Source of the DNA: Paracoccaceae bacterium
Lineage (GTDB): Bacteria; Pseudomonadota; Alphaproteobacteria; Rhodobacterales; Rhodobacteraceae
Reading direction: 5' to 3'
DNA length: 64,000 nt
NCBI GenBank assembly: GCA_003605175.1
Contig: QWDA01000008.1
Location: 124,001 to 188,000, forward strand
Shown: one piece after another, positions 36,756-45,887 of the stretch
Numbering within the stretch: position 1 is the stretch's first letter
How the letters are laid out: each line of letters opens with the position of its first letter
Translations under genes and position numbers: made by a program
The notes under the pieces: generated by a model
Seen by the model: the letters and a program-made list of their open reading frames with translations, nothing else
What the model was told of the DNA's origin: nothing
Databases searched by the model: none

Positions 36756-37275
36756 AAGCAGAGTGAGCGACTCCGGCGGCTCCCAGCCCCCCACGACGCC
36801 GGAACCCACCAAGAAACCGGACTCCATGGATACCAAAACGAGCACCACCGACTATTCCGCCTCGTCCGCGCCGAAGACCAAGCCGCCGGCATCGGTCCTG
36901 TCGTCGGACCTGACGATCAAGGGCAACCTGAAAACCGCCGGCGACATCCAGATCGAGGGCACCGTCGAGGGCGATATCCGCGCCCACCTCCTCACTGTCG
37001 GCGAAGGTGCCACGGTGAAGGGCGAGTGCATCGCCGACGATGTGGTTGTGAACGGCCGGATCATCGGCCGGGTGCGCGGTCTCAAGGTGCGGCTCACCTC
37101 GACCGCGCGGGTCGAGGGCGACATCATCCACAAGACCATCGCCATCGAATCCGGCGCCCATTTCGAGGGCTCGGTGCAGCGCCAGGAAGATCCGCTCACG
37201 GCCACGGGCGGCGGCAAGCCGGCCACCGGCGGCGGCGCGGCCCCCAGCGCCGCGGCGGCCAGCGCGAAGGCCTGA
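36745..37275 (+). CDS. bactofilin family protein
   Basis: Bacterial cytoskeletal polymer-forming protein, 176 aa. A Pro/Ser/Thr-rich N-terminus of about 55 residues precedes the right-handed beta-helix (SSDLTIKGNLKTAGDIQIEGTVEGDI ... VNGRIIGRVRG), with a low-complexity Ala/Gly tail. It starts inside the M23 gene (11-base overlap), the classical arrangement in which bactofilin positions the peptidase. An intrinsic terminator follows. Confidence 0.92.
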   Translation: MFSKSRVSDSGGSQPPTTPEPTKKPDSMDTKTSTTDYSASSAPKTKPPASVLSSDLTIKGNLKTAGDIQIEGTVEGDIRAHLLTVGEGATVKGECIADDVVVNGRIIGRVRGLKVRLTSTARVEGDIIHKTIAIESGAHFEGSVQRQEDPLTATGGGKPATGGGAAPSAAAASAKA

Positions 37276-37298
37276 CCGGCTCTGAGATTACCTGAAAG

Positions 37299-37322
37299 CG
37301 CCGCGGTTTCCGCGGCGTTTTT
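37299..37322 (+). terminator. intrinsic terminator of the M23-bactofilin operon
   Basis: CGCCGCGG-ttt-CCGCGGCG (37299-37317) forms eight pairs and is followed by TTTTT. The same stem ends 19 bases past the 3' end of the leftward tRNA block at 37341 and could also serve that direction, though its minus-strand T-tract is weak. Confidence 0.9.
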
Positions 37323-37340
37323 CGTTTCCGGGGAAAGGCG

Positions 37341-37420
37341 TGGCGCCCACGGCGAGACTCGAACTCGCATCTGCCTTCCAATTACCTTTGTCCCGGTTCG
37401 AAACCGGGGGATACGCGGGC
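37341..37420 (-). tRNA. tRNA-like gene with encoded CCA, D-arm-less fold
   Basis: The minus-strand transcript has a 7-bp acceptor stem (GCCCGCG with CGTGGGC, one G-U), discriminator G, encoded CCA, and a canonical T arm GCGAG-TTCGAGT-CTCGC. The central part does not make a normal cloverleaf. Instead CCCGG-TTTCGAA-CCGGG (37392-37408) folds as a perfect 5-bp/7-base anticodon arm with UCG (Arg) in anticodon position, directly after a 5-base spacer, leaving no D arm. A 23-base unstructured segment follows. The G-U pair would be A-C on the other strand, supporting the minus orientation. It could be a degenerate tRNA or an unusual functional one. Confidence 0.5.
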
Positions 37421-37422
37421 CT

Positions 37423-37499
37423 TGGCGTTCCCGGCAGGACTCGAACCTGCAACCTCCGCATCCGCAACGCGGCGCTCTTTCCGGTTGAGCTACGGGAAC
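37423..37499 (-). tRNA. tRNA with GCG anticodon, probably tRNA-Arg
   Basis: Full cloverleaf on the minus strand. Acceptor GTTCCCG/CGGGAAC, TA, D stem GCTC/GAGC with loop AACCGGAAA (G18G19 and A20 present), anticodon stem CCGCG/TGCGG (one G-U), loop TTGCGGA, T arm GCAGG-TTCGAGT-CCTGC, discriminator G and encoded CCA. The anticodon reads GCG, which pairs with CGC (Arg). Bacteria normally read CGU/CGC/CGA with an A34 (inosine) tRNA, so GCG is odd. Only two bases separate it from the tRNA-like gene at 37341-37420. Confidence 0.75.
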
Positions 37500-37506
37500 G
37501 GAATAC

Positions 37507-37587
37507 TGGCGCTGGGACAGGAAGGATTCGTATCCGCACGGCGCCGGAGACCTGATGTCCCCGGCATGCGGGGCCGCATCAGATCTC
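37507..37587 (-). ncRNA. third tRNA-like 3' end plus long hairpin
   Basis: A further CCA-ending motif (acceptor-like TCCCAGC, discriminator G, CCA at 37507-37509) lies 84 bases before the previous tRNA start. No matching acceptor 5' half or good T stem is found, so it is not a tRNA as such. Directly upstream an 11-bp stem (37547-37557 with 37577-37587, one G-U) capped by a CCCCG/CGGGG stem forms a strong hairpin on the minus strand. It may be a decayed tRNA or a leader processed from the tRNA transcript. Confidence 0.3.
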
Positions 37588-37664
37588 GGTGCTACGCAAA
37601 CGCGCCTGGGAGATGTCTGCCGGCATCTTGAACGATCCTTGGTTGGACAGGGTCCAGGGCCGGC

Positions 37665-37694
37665 GGGATACACGCTCTCCGGGGCATCTGTCAA
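37665..37694 (-). promoter_or_regulatory. candidate promoter of the tRNA-like block
   Basis: A consensus -35 TTGACA (37689-37694) is spaced 18 bases from TATCCC (37665-37670) on the minus strand. It lies between the DUF2189 gene and the tRNA block and points toward the latter. No protein gene is available for it to drive. Confidence 0.5.
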
Positions 37695-37702
37695 CGCTTG
37701 GG

Positions 37703-38479
37703 TCAGACCGGATCGTAGAGCGCCCGACGGTAAAGGTGCCAGGTCGCGTGGCCGAGGATCGGCAACACCACGAACAGGCCGAGGAACATGGGCAGCATCC
37801 CGAGGAACAGGAGCGCCGCGATGGTGGCAGCCCAGACCAGCATCACCTTGAGGTTCGCCGCCACCGTCCGGAAGCTCACCAGCATGGCGGTGACGAAATC
37901 GAGCTCCTTTTCCAGCAAGAGCGGCAGGCTCACCGCGGAGAAGGAAAAGGTCAGAAAGGCCACGGCGGCGCCCACCGCCACCTCCAGCGCGATCATGGTG
38001 AGGCCGGTCGAGGTGAAGAGCGCCTCGTAGCTCGTGGAGATGTTGGTGAGCGTCGAGATCCCCATGAACATTGCAAAGAGCATATGTGCGAAGAACGACC
38101 AGAACAGGAAGATGATCAGGAGGATCGCCCCCATCCAGGGAAGCTGCCGGCGCCGCTCGGCCGCAACGACGCCGAGGATCTCGGACCAGACCAGCTTCTG
38201 CTCCGCCTCGAGCCGCCGGCTCACCTCGTAAAGACCCACCGCCGCGAAGGGCGCGACGAGCGGGAAGCCGAGCGACAGGGCCAACGTCCAGACGAAGGTG
38301 CCCGCGCCGAGAAGGAACAGCGCAACCCCCACCGCCACGTAGATGCCGGAAAAGAACAGCCCATAAAGCGGAGCGCGGCGGAAATCGTGGAGTCCGGCCT
38401 TCAGGCTCGCCCAAAGCTCGAGCAGGGTCACGGTGCCGATCACGGGAACCGGCGAGGCTTCGGGTGCGGTGTCGCTCAT
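37703..38479 (-). CDS. DUF2189 membrane protein
   Basis: Integral membrane protein of 258 aa with about six hydrophobic segments, of the DUF2189 family. Landmarks are LKAGLHDFRRAPLYGLFFSGIYVAVG at the start, then FPLVAPFAAVGLYEVSRRLE and the YEALFTSTGLTMIALE region. Function is not known. The ATG at 38479 (MSDTAPEASPVPVIG) is chosen; the 30-residue upstream extension is low-quality. A single gene, divergent from the Hint protein. Confidence 0.82.
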   Translation of the reverse strand: MSDTAPEASPVPVIGTVTLLELWASLKAGLHDFRRAPLYGLFFSGIYVAVGVALFLLGAGTFVWTLALSLGFPLVAPFAAVGLYEVSRRLEAEQKLVWSEILGVVAAERRRQLPWMGAILLIIFLFWSFFAHMLFAMFMGISTLTNISTSYEALFTSTGLTMIALEVAVGAAVAFLTFSFSAVSLPLLLEKELDFVTAMLVSFRTVAANLKVMLVWAATIAALLFLGMLPMFLGLFVVLPILGHATWHLYRRALYDPV

Positions 38480-38633
38480 CCTCGTCTCCTCCACACCATC
38501 ATCATGCGCTCCGCGCCCCGATCCGGTCAATTTCGAACGCGCTCTGCCCCGCCCCCGCGTTCTGCCCAAGGCAAATTCACCGACGATTCACCGGAGCGGT
38601 TCATATTCTGTCCCCGGCAAGGAGATCTCCCGG

Positions 38634-39632
38634 ATGGCCATCGAAACGCTCACATTCTTCGACATGTCCCAGTTCAACACCTCCAACTGGAGTGCCGTCA
38701 TGAGTATCGATGGCAGTTCGTGGAATGTCGGAACCGACTGGATCAACCTCAATTCCAGCGCCACGTTCCAGACCGTCACGCTCAATGACGACGACGCGAG
38801 CTTCGGCGACGACGATACCAGCCAGACCCTCTCGGGCGCGCATACGCTCGGCGGGGCGACCTTCCCCGACGGCACGATGATCGAGGATGAATATCTGCTG
38901 ACGCTCGAGGATTCGCTCGGCAACCAGTACCAGATCGCCGGGGTCTCGCTGGGTGGGGACGGTTTCAACTTCCGGGGCTTCGCCTTCGTCGGCGACCCGC
39001 CGCCGCTGAACGAGAACCTCACCATCGTCGCGGCGCAGGATTACGGCGAAATCCTCTACTCTCCGGTCTGCTTCACGCGCGGCACCACGATCCTTGCCGA
39101 GCAGGGCCCCACCGCCGTCGAATCCCTGAAGCAAGGCGACCGTATCTGGACCCAGGATCACGGGTTCCAACCGCTGCGCCTGATTGCCCGGAGCCATTTC
39201 GAGTTCGGGCCCGGCTCGCATCCGCACAAACCGATCATGATTTCCCGGGGCGCACTCGGGGCCGGTCTGCCGGAGCGCGACCTCGTGGTGTCGCCACAGC
39301 ACCGGATGCTGGTCGAGGGCGGCACGGGGGCGGTCCTGGTCCCCGCCAAGGCCCTGACCGGGCTGCCGGGGATCCGCAGCATGAACGGACGCCGGGCGAT
39401 CGAGTATTTCCATCTGGTCCTGGAACGGCACGAGATCGTGCTGGCCAACGGCGCGCTCACCGAAACGCTCCTGCCCGGGCCGATGGCGCTGTCCGGGTTC
39501 GATCCACGCATCCGCGCGCGGGTTCTGGCGGCGATGGCACCCGAAAGTGCCCAACATCCCGCACGACCGCTCCTGTCCGTCCGCGAAGGCCGCGCCCTGG
39601 CCGAGACCCTTCGCGCGGCGGCGCTTGGTTAG
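38634..39632 (+). CDS. Hint domain-containing protein
   Basis: A 332-aa protein with an N-terminal acidic beta-rich part (about 140 residues) and a Hint (hedgehog/intein) domain. The latter begins at the nucleophile Cys near residue 145 (VCFTRGTTILAEQG) and contains WTQDHGFQPL, SPQHRMLVEG and the EYFHLVLERHEIVLANG segment. Proteins of this build are numerous in Rhodobacterales and are thought to be self-cleaving secreted proteins; a downstream intein Asn is not present. Native function unknown. Confidence 0.85.
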   Translation: MAIETLTFFDMSQFNTSNWSAVMSIDGSSWNVGTDWINLNSSATFQTVTLNDDDASFGDDDTSQTLSGAHTLGGATFPDGTMIEDEYLLTLEDSLGNQYQIAGVSLGGDGFNFRGFAFVGDPPPLNENLTIVAAQDYGEILYSPVCFTRGTTILAEQGPTAVESLKQGDRIWTQDHGFQPLRLIARSHFEFGPGSHPHKPIMISRGALGAGLPERDLVVSPQHRMLVEGGTGAVLVPAKALTGLPGIRSMNGRRAIEYFHLVLERHEIVLANGALTETLLPGPMALSGFDPRIRARVLAAMAPESAQHPARPLLSVREGRALAETLRAAALG

Positions 39633-39774
39633 CGCGAGCGCCGTTCCGGCCGAGATCGGATGTTCCGCTCCAAGCTGGTGCAGGCCGCCCGCCCGCAATG
39701 GCCGAGCACCAAGCAGCGGTTCGGAGCGGACTCCCGTCCGCTCCGGCGCGATTATCTCCGGCTCGCGGCGGCGC

Positions 39775-40899
39775 TCAGTCCTCGCCCCGCGCCTCGGCGC
39801 GGGACTTGCCAGCCACGTCCATCGCCAGCGTCGCCGCCATGAACCCGTCGAGATCGCCGTCGAGCACGCCCTGCGTGTCCGAGGTCTCGTAATTGGTGCG
39901 CAGGTCCTTCACCAGCTGGTAGGGCTGCAGGAAATAGGACCGGATCTGGTTGCCCCAGCCGGCATCGCCCTTGGCCTCATGGAGCGCGGTAACCTCCGCA
40001 TTGCGCCGGTCAAGCTCCATCTGGTAGAGCCGCGATTTCAGCGCCTTCATCGCGATATCGCGGTTCTGGTGCTGCGATTTCTGCGAGGACGTCACGACGA
40101 TGCCGGTCGGCATATGGGTAATCCGGACGGCGGAATCGGTAGTGTTCACGTGCTGTCCTCCCGCACCGGAAGACCGGTAGGTATCGACGCGGATATCGGC
40201 GGGATTCACCTCGATCTCGATATTGTCGTCGATCACCGGATAGGCCCCCACGGCCGCGAAGGAAGTTTCGCGCGTGCCCTTGCCGAAGGGGGATATCCGC
40301 ACCAGCCGGTGGGTGCCGCTCTCCGACTTGAGCCAGCCATAGGCATTCGGGCCCTTGATCTGGTAGGTGGCCGACTTGATCCCGGCCTCGGCACCTGGCT
40401 GTTCCTCCTGAAGCTCCACCGTGTAGCCGTGGGCCTCGGCCCAGCGGACATACATCCGCGCGAGCATCTGCGCCCAGTCGCAGGCCTCGGTGCCCCCTGC
40501 CCCGGCCTTGATCTCGAGGAAGCTGTCGTTGCCATCCGTCTCGCCCGAGAGGAGCGCCTCGAGCTCGGCCTGCGCGGCCTTCGCCTTCAGCGCCTTCAGC
40601 GCGGCTTCGGCCTCCGCCACCACCTCTCCGTCGCCCTCGGCCTCGCCCAGCTCGATCAGCTCGACGCTGTCCGACAGCTCCAGCGCCATGCCCTTGTAGC
40701 GCGCCACCGCGTCCACCAGGACCTGCCGCTCGCGCATCAGTTTCTGCGCGCGGGCCGGGTCGTTCCAGAGGTTCGGATCCTCGGTCATCGCGTTGAATTC
40801 CTCGAGCCGGTGCTCGGCCGTCTCCCAGTCCATCCGCTGTCGCAGGAGGGCCAGGGATTTCTCGATCTCGGCAACGGTGTTCTCGGCGTCGGCGCGCAT
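39775..40899 (-). CDS. prfB: peptide chain release factor 2
   Basis: Recognises UGA/UAA stop codons and triggers peptidyl-tRNA hydrolysis, 374 aa. The stop-reading tripeptide SPF is in HRLVRISPFGKG and the catalytic GGQ is in RSSGAGGQHVNTTDSA. The gene is a single continuous frame, with no +1 programmed frameshift of the Escherichia coli kind. The start MRADAENTVAEIEKSL at 40899 is preferred over an upstream ATG. Confidence 0.97.
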   Translation of the reverse strand: MRADAENTVAEIEKSLALLRQRMDWETAEHRLEEFNAMTEDPNLWNDPARAQKLMRERQVLVDAVARYKGMALELSDSVELIELGEAEGDGEVVAEAEAALKALKAKAAQAELEALLSGETDGNDSFLEIKAGAGGTEACDWAQMLARMYVRWAEAHGYTVELQEEQPGAEAGIKSATYQIKGPNAYGWLKSESGTHRLVRISPFGKGTRETSFAAVGAYPVIDDNIEIEVNPADIRVDTYRSSGAGGQHVNTTDSAVRITHMPTGIVVTSSQKSQHQNRDIAMKALKSRLYQMELDRRNAEVTALHEAKGDAGWGNQIRSYFLQPYQLVKDLRTNYETSDTQGVLDGDLDGFMAATLAMDVAGKSRAEARGED

Positions 40900-40963
40900 G
40901 GGTTCAGTCTCGCGGATCAACTCAGGTGGCGGATGTAGCAAGGGGGCCCGCGCGCGGCAAGGC

Positions 40964-41878
40964 TCAGCCGGCGTTGAACACCGACCAGCCCATGGCGTCC
41001 GACAACTCCTCGAGCGCCATGGTCCCCAGCATCGAATTGCCCCAGCGGTTCAGCCCCGGCGACCAGACCGCGATCGAGGCCTTGCCCGGCACGATGGCAA
41101 GGATGCCGCCGCCCACCCCCGACTTGCCCGGGAACCCGACGCGATAGGCGAACTCGCCCGAGCCGTCATAATGCCCGCAGGTCATCATCAGCGCGTTGAT
41201 CGACCGGACATGGGCGCGCGAGATCAGGTCGTCGTCCCGGCTCAGCCCGGCCAGGAAACGCCCGGCGCGGGCGAGATCGGCGCAGGTCATCTCGATGGCG
41301 CATTGGTGGAAATAGGTGCCGAGCGTCAGCGCGCAATCGTGGCGCAGGTTGTCGGTCGATTTCAGGAAATGCGCGAGCGACCAGTTGCGGTGCCCGGTCT
41401 CGGTCTCGGAGCGGGCGACCGCCTGGTCGATATGGATCGCGTCGCTGCCGGAAGCCGCGCGGAGGAAGCGGACGATCTCCGCCAGCGTCTCCTTCGGCGC
41501 GCGGTTCGCCAGGATCGCGTCAGTCACGACGATGGCGCCGGCGTTGACGAAGGGATTGCGCGGCTTGCCACCCTCCAGCTCGAGATCCACGACCGAGTTG
41601 AACGCCCGGCTCGATGGCTCGCGGCCGACCCGGATCCACAGCGTCTCGCCGAACCGGCCGAGCGCGATGGCGAGCGCGAAGACCTTGGAGACCGACTGGA
41701 TCGAGAACGGCACTTCCGCGTCGCCCATCGAGAGCTGGCGCCCGTCCGCGAGGCAGACCGAAATGCCGAACCGCGCCGGATCGACACGCGCCAGCTCGGG
41801 GATGTAATCGGCCACCTTTCCCCGGTCCGGAGCCGCCCGCATCCGCGCCTCGAGATCGGTCAACACCCGCTCCAGCAT
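40964..41878 (-). CDS. glsA: glutaminase
   Basis: Hydrolyses glutamine to glutamate and ammonia, 304 aa, beta-lactamase-like fold. The catalytic SxxK is in [13 protein letters not shown]; other signatures are [10 protein letters not shown] and [15 protein letters not shown]. The start [14 protein letters not shown] at 41878 is normal for the family; an in-frame ATG 15 codons upstream lies at the end of the preceding PBP1A gene region. It is in the same direction as PBP1A but separated by 69 bases. Confidence 0.94.
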   Translation of the reverse strand: MLERVLTDLEARMRAAPDRGKVADYIPELARVDPARFGISVCLADGRQLSMGDAEVPFSIQSVSKVFALAIALGRFGETLWIRVGREPSSRAFNSVVDLELEGGKPRNPFVNAGAIVVTDAILANRAPKETLAEIVRFLRAASGSDAIHIDQAVARSETETGHRNWSLAHFLKSTDNLRHDCALTLGTYFHQCAIEMTCADLARAGRFLAGLSRDDDLISRAHVRSINALMMTCGHYDGSGEFAYRVGFPGKSGVGGGILAIVPGKASIAVWSPGLNRWGNSMLGTMALEELSDAMGWSVFNAG

Positions 41879-41947
41879 CGGCGCTCCCTCAGCTCGCAAC
41901 CTTCTCCATGAAGAAACCTGCAAGAACTTCCATGACTCTCGCGGCCC

Positions 41948-44485
41948 TCAGTAGAGACCGCCCGAGGAAATCGTGCCGAGATTGCGGTTCGTCGGCACCA
42001 CAACGGTCTGGCCCTCCGGCGTCTCGACCGTGGCCGCGCCCTCGGTCATCACCGCCGTCCCGTCCGCCCGCTCGAACAGCGGCAGGTTCGAGCCCATGGC
42101 GAAACCGCCGTCGAAGGCCATGCCGAAGACCGGCTCCTCGCCGGCGCGGAAATACTCCGCCACCACGTTCTCGCCTCCGGCGTTGTCGGGGAGCCGCTCG
42201 CCGGTATAGCGGTCGATCCTGATGAAGCGCCCGCCCGGCGGCACGTCGAACGGGCCGCCGCCATAGATATTCGTCGCCTTCGCCATGAATTCCTGGAACA
42301 CCGGCGCGCAAAGCGTGCCGCCGAAGGCACGGGGCCCGAGCGTGCGCGGCCGATCGTAGCCGATATAGCAGCCCGCCGCGATGTTCGAGGTGAAGCCCAC
42401 GAACCAGACATCGCGGGAATCGTTGGTGGTCCCGGTCTTGCCCGCGGTGGGCACCGGCAGCTTCACATGACCCGAAGCGGTGCCGCGCTGCACCACGCCC
42501 TGAAGCATCGAGGTGATCTGATAGGCGGTGATCGCGTTGATCACCTGGCGCCGGTTCGACCTGATCCGCGGTCCGACTCCGGCCTCCAGCGTCTCGGCGT
42601 CGCAATCGAGACAGGTCCGGGGATCGTGCCGGTAGATCGTCGTGCCCCAGCGGTCCTGCACCCGGTCGACCAGCGTCGGCTCGATCCGCTCGCCCCCATT
42701 GGCGAACATCGCATAGGCCGCGACGATCTTGTAAAGCGTGGTCTCCTCCGCGCCGAGCGAGTTGGCGAGGAATTGCCCCATCCGGTCGTAGACCCCGAAG
42801 CGCTCGGCATAGCTTGCCACCACGTCCATGCCGACTTCCTGCGCGAGCCGCACGGTCATCAGGTTCCGCGACTGCTCGATCCCGGTGCGCAAGGGCGTCG
42901 GCCCGTAGAAGCGCCGCGACGAGTTCTTCGGCCGCCAGATGCCCGCGCCCGTGTCCACCTCGATCGGCGCATCGACGACGATGGTCGCTGGCGTGAAGCC
43001 GGAATCGAGCGCCGCGGCATAGACGAAGGGCTTGAACGACGAGCCCGGCTGCCGCGTCGCCTGCGTGGCGCGGTTGAAGGACGAGGCCTGGTACGAGAAC
43101 CCGCCCTGCATCGCGATCACCCGGCCGGAATGGACGTCCATCGCCATGAAGCCGCCCTGCACTTCCGGGATCTGCCGGAGCGACCAGCGCACGAAGCTGC
43201 CATCGGCGTCCTTGGTGATGGCGCGCACATGCACCACGTCGCCCACGTTCAGGATATCGCCCGGCGTCCTCGCGCCCTTGATCCAGCGCACGTCCTCGGC
43301 GGGGATGAAATGCCCGTCGGCATCCTCGGCCACGCCCTCGATGCCCACGCGGATCGAGGAACTGCCCTCCTCCAGCACCACCGCCGGATGCCAGCCCTCG
43401 ACATCGCGCGGGATGTCCAGCTCGGCCAATGCCGCGCGCCAGCTCGCCTCGTCGCCGAGCTTGTCGGCCGGGATCGTAAGCCCGGTGCCGCGCCATTCAC
43501 CCGTGTTGCGGTCGTAATCCTCGAGCGCGTGGCGCAGCGCGAGCGCCGCGTTTTCCTGCATCTCGGGGTCATAGGTCGCGCGCACCGTGAAACCGCCGCT
43601 CTCGAACTGGCCCTCGCCGAAATCGTGGCTCAACTGGCGGCGGATCTCGTCGGTGAAATAGTCGCGCGGCGGCAGTTTCTGGCGAAACCCCTCGAAATCG
43701 CCGTTTTGCACCGACAGAAGCGGCGAAACCCGCGCCTCCTCATAGGCGGCCTTGTCTATATAGCCGTTCTCGAACATCTCGCGCAGCACGTAGTTGCGCC
43801 GCGAGATCGCCTCCTCCTTGTCGCGCACCGGGTGCAGCGCCGCCGGCTTCTGCGGCAACGCGCCCAGATAGGCCGCCTCTGCAGGCGAAAGCTCCGACAG
43901 TGTCTTGTTGAAATAGGTCTGCGCCGCTGCGGTCACGCCATAGCTGTTCTGGCCGAGATAGATCTCGTTCAGGTAGATCTCGAGGATCTTCTCGTGCCCG
44001 ATGAAGTTGATCATCCGGTTGGCGAGGATCACTTCCTTGATCTTCCGCTCGGCCTTCCTGTCGCCCGAGAGGAACATGTTCTTGGCGACCTGCTGCGGGA
44101 TCGTCGAGGCGCCGCGCAGGTTCTTCCCGCCCGATTCCGCGAACTCGATCAGCGCCGCGGCGATGCCCCGCAGATCGAAGCCACGATTGTCGTAGAAGTT
44201 CTTGTCCTCGGCCGAGATGAAGGCGCCCTTCACCAGCTCGGGCACATCCGCGATCGGGGTGAAGAGCCGCCTCTCCTGGCTGAACTCGTCGATGATCTGC
44301 CCCTCGGCCGAGTAGATCCGGCTGATCGAGGCGGGCACGTATTGCGCGAGCTGCTCGTGGTCGGGCAGGTCGCGGCCATACATGTAGAACACGCCGCCCA
44401 CGCCGAGCGCCGCCATCACGGCACCATTGGTGGCGAAGCTGAAGATGCCGCCGAAAAAGGAAAAGATGGCCCGAAGCACTGTCAC
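41948..44485 (-). CDS. mrcA: penicillin-binding protein 1A (bifunctional)
   Basis: Peptidoglycan glycosyltransferase/transpeptidase, 845 aa. The N-terminal membrane anchor is near residues 20-36. The glycosyltransferase domain has catalytic Glu93 in SAEDKNFYDNRGFD. The transpeptidase has the SSFK motif near residue 481, SRN as the second motif and KTGTT near residue 682. The product fits the alphaproteobacterial PBP1A. It is downstream of the amidase gene (90 bases), an envelope-synthesis pair. Confidence 0.96.
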   Translation of the reverse strand: MTVLRAIFSFFGGIFSFATNGAVMAALGVGGVFYMYGRDLPDHEQLAQYVPASISRIYSAEGQIIDEFSQERRLFTPIADVPELVKGAFISAEDKNFYDNRGFDLRGIAAALIEFAESGGKNLRGASTIPQQVAKNMFLSGDRKAERKIKEVILANRMINFIGHEKILEIYLNEIYLGQNSYGVTAAAQTYFNKTLSELSPAEAAYLGALPQKPAALHPVRDKEEAISRRNYVLREMFENGYIDKAAYEEARVSPLLSVQNGDFEGFRQKLPPRDYFTDEIRRQLSHDFGEGQFESGGFTVRATYDPEMQENAALALRHALEDYDRNTGEWRGTGLTIPADKLGDEASWRAALAELDIPRDVEGWHPAVVLEEGSSSIRVGIEGVAEDADGHFIPAEDVRWIKGARTPGDILNVGDVVHVRAITKDADGSFVRWSLRQIPEVQGGFMAMDVHSGRVIAMQGGFSYQASSFNRATQATRQPGSSFKPFVYAAALDSGFTPATIVVDAPIEVDTGAGIWRPKNSSRRFYGPTPLRTGIEQSRNLMTVRLAQEVGMDVVASYAERFGVYDRMGQFLANSLGAEETTLYKIVAAYAMFANGGERIEPTLVDRVQDRWGTTIYRHDPRTCLDCDAETLEAGVGPRIRSNRRQVINAITAYQITSMLQGVVQRGTASGHVKLPVPTAGKTGTTNDSRDVWFVGFTSNIAAGCYIGYDRPRTLGPRAFGGTLCAPVFQEFMAKATNIYGGGPFDVPPGGRFIRIDRYTGERLPDNAGGENVVAEYFRAGEEPVFGMAFDGGFAMGSNLPLFERADGTAVMTEGAATVETPEGQTVVVPTNRNLGTISSGGLY

Positions 44486-44575
44486 ACCCTGGAGGGTTTC
44501 GCTCGTCGGGTTATAGGTGCCGGCGGAGGCGGGGTCAAAGCCAAGCGCCCCCGGCCGGGCCTTTCCCCGCCCTCG

Positions 44576-45793
44576 TCACTGGCCCGCGGCGCTCGCCTGC
44601 CGCAGCGCCTCGTCGCTGGCCCAGCCGCGCAGCGCGTCGAGGATCGCGCCCTGCGCCTCGGCCCGCCACTCCGGATCACTCAGCCGCTCGCGGTCTTCCT
44701 CCGAGGAAAGAAACCCCAACTCGATCAGCACCGAAGGGATGTCGGCGGCTTTCAGTACCGAAAACCCCGCATGGCGTAGCGGCCGGCCGCTCATATGCCC
44801 GGTCTGGCCGAGGAATTCCGTGACCAGACGCTCCGCCAGCCGCTCGGCGCGCGGCGCCGTGTCGCGGCGGGCGAGGTCCATGAGCACCAGCGCGATCTCG
44901 TCGCTCTGCCCCTCGAGATCGATCCCGGCGAGAAGGTCCGACTGGTCGTGCCGCTCGGCGAGCAGCCGCGAGGCCCGGTCCGAGGCATCGCGCGAAAGCG
45001 TGTAGACCGTGGCGCCCGAAGCGTGCCCGGCCTCTTCGGGCAACGCGTCGGCATGAAGCGAGATCAGCACATCGGCACCATAGGCTCGCGCCAAAGTGAT
45101 CCGGCTCTCGAGCGGCACGAAGCGGTCGTCGTCGCGGGTCAGCGCCACCTCGAAGCCGCCAGCGCGAATCAGCGCCTCGCGCAGCTCGCGCGCGAAGCCC
45201 AGGATCACGTCGGCCTCGCGCAGCCCGCCCGCCTCCGCCCCCGGGTCACGGCCGCCATGGCCCGGGTCGAGCATCACCCGGATCGGGCCGCCCGCCTCCC
45301 GCGCCGGCCCGGCGCGTCCGACCGGCGCGGGCAGGTCCACGGCGCCCGCCGGCGCGCCCGACCGGGCGGCGAAGACTTCCTCGGCGACCGGCGCCAGCCG
45401 CACATGCAGAACCGCGCTGCCGTCCTCGGCCCCGGTCTCCAGGACCGCGCGCTCGATGGCGTAGGGGCCCGAAAGCTCCAGGACCAACCGCGACCAGCCC
45501 GCCTTGAAGACGCCGGTGCGCAGGGGCCCGGCGCGGCTGCTCGCGTCGCGGATCGCCTCGGGCCAGTCGACCTCGCTCAGGTCCACCACGAGCTGGCGCG
45601 GATCGTCGAGCGTGAACACCCGCCAAGGCACCGGCTGCGACAGGGCAAGCGTCAGCTCGACCCCCGCGCCCCGATCCGCCACCCCGCTCCGCGCCGCATC
45701 GACGCGGGCGAGCGCGGTCAGCTCCGCCGCGGCGGGCCGCACGAAGGCCAAGGCCCCGAGAAGGGCAAGAAGGAGAAAGCGGAGACTGCTCAT
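44576..45793 (-). CDS. N-acetylmuramoyl-L-alanine amidase (AMIN + amidase_3)
   Basis: Periplasmic cell-wall amidase that splits daughter cells, 405 aa. It has a signal peptide (MSSLRFLLLALLGALAFVRPAAAE), an N-terminal AMIN domain (RVFTLDDPRQLVVDLSEVDW, about residues 35-125) and the amidase_3 domain. Zinc ligands are in MLDPGHGGRDPGA and SLHADAL, with a catalytic Glu in VLIELGFLS. It most resembles AmiC-type amidases. It lies upstream of PBP1A on the same strand. Confidence 0.94.
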   Translation of the reverse strand: MSSLRFLLLALLGALAFVRPAAAELTALARVDAARSGVADRGAGVELTLALSQPVPWRVFTLDDPRQLVVDLSEVDWPEAIRDASSRAGPLRTGVFKAGWSRLVLELSGPYAIERAVLETGAEDGSAVLHVRLAPVAEEVFAARSGAPAGAVDLPAPVGRAGPAREAGGPIRVMLDPGHGGRDPGAEAGGLREADVILGFARELREALIRAGGFEVALTRDDDRFVPLESRITLARAYGADVLISLHADALPEEAGHASGATVYTLSRDASDRASRLLAERHDQSDLLAGIDLEGQSDEIALVLMDLARRDTAPRAERLAERLVTEFLGQTGHMSGRPLRHAGFSVLKAADIPSVLIELGFLSSEEDRERLSDPEWRAEAQGAILDALRGWASDEALRQASAAGQ

Positions 45794-45887
45794 GGCCCCA
45801 TTGGACGCTTATCTTTGCCCGCAAGTATAGCCGCCCGCCCCGCCCCCGGCGACCGCAAATTCCTCGACAGGGGATTTGCCCCGCGCC

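Noticed and set aside
37288-37631. Short frames giving RTRTCNLRIRNAALF- or GLEPATSASATRRS-like peptides
   Set aside because: These peptides are the usual false translations of tRNA genes read in the wrong strand; the RNA genes explain them.
39775-40899. Programmed +1 frameshift in prfB
   Set aside because: The frame is continuous from start to stop with no early in-frame TGA, so no shift is needed.
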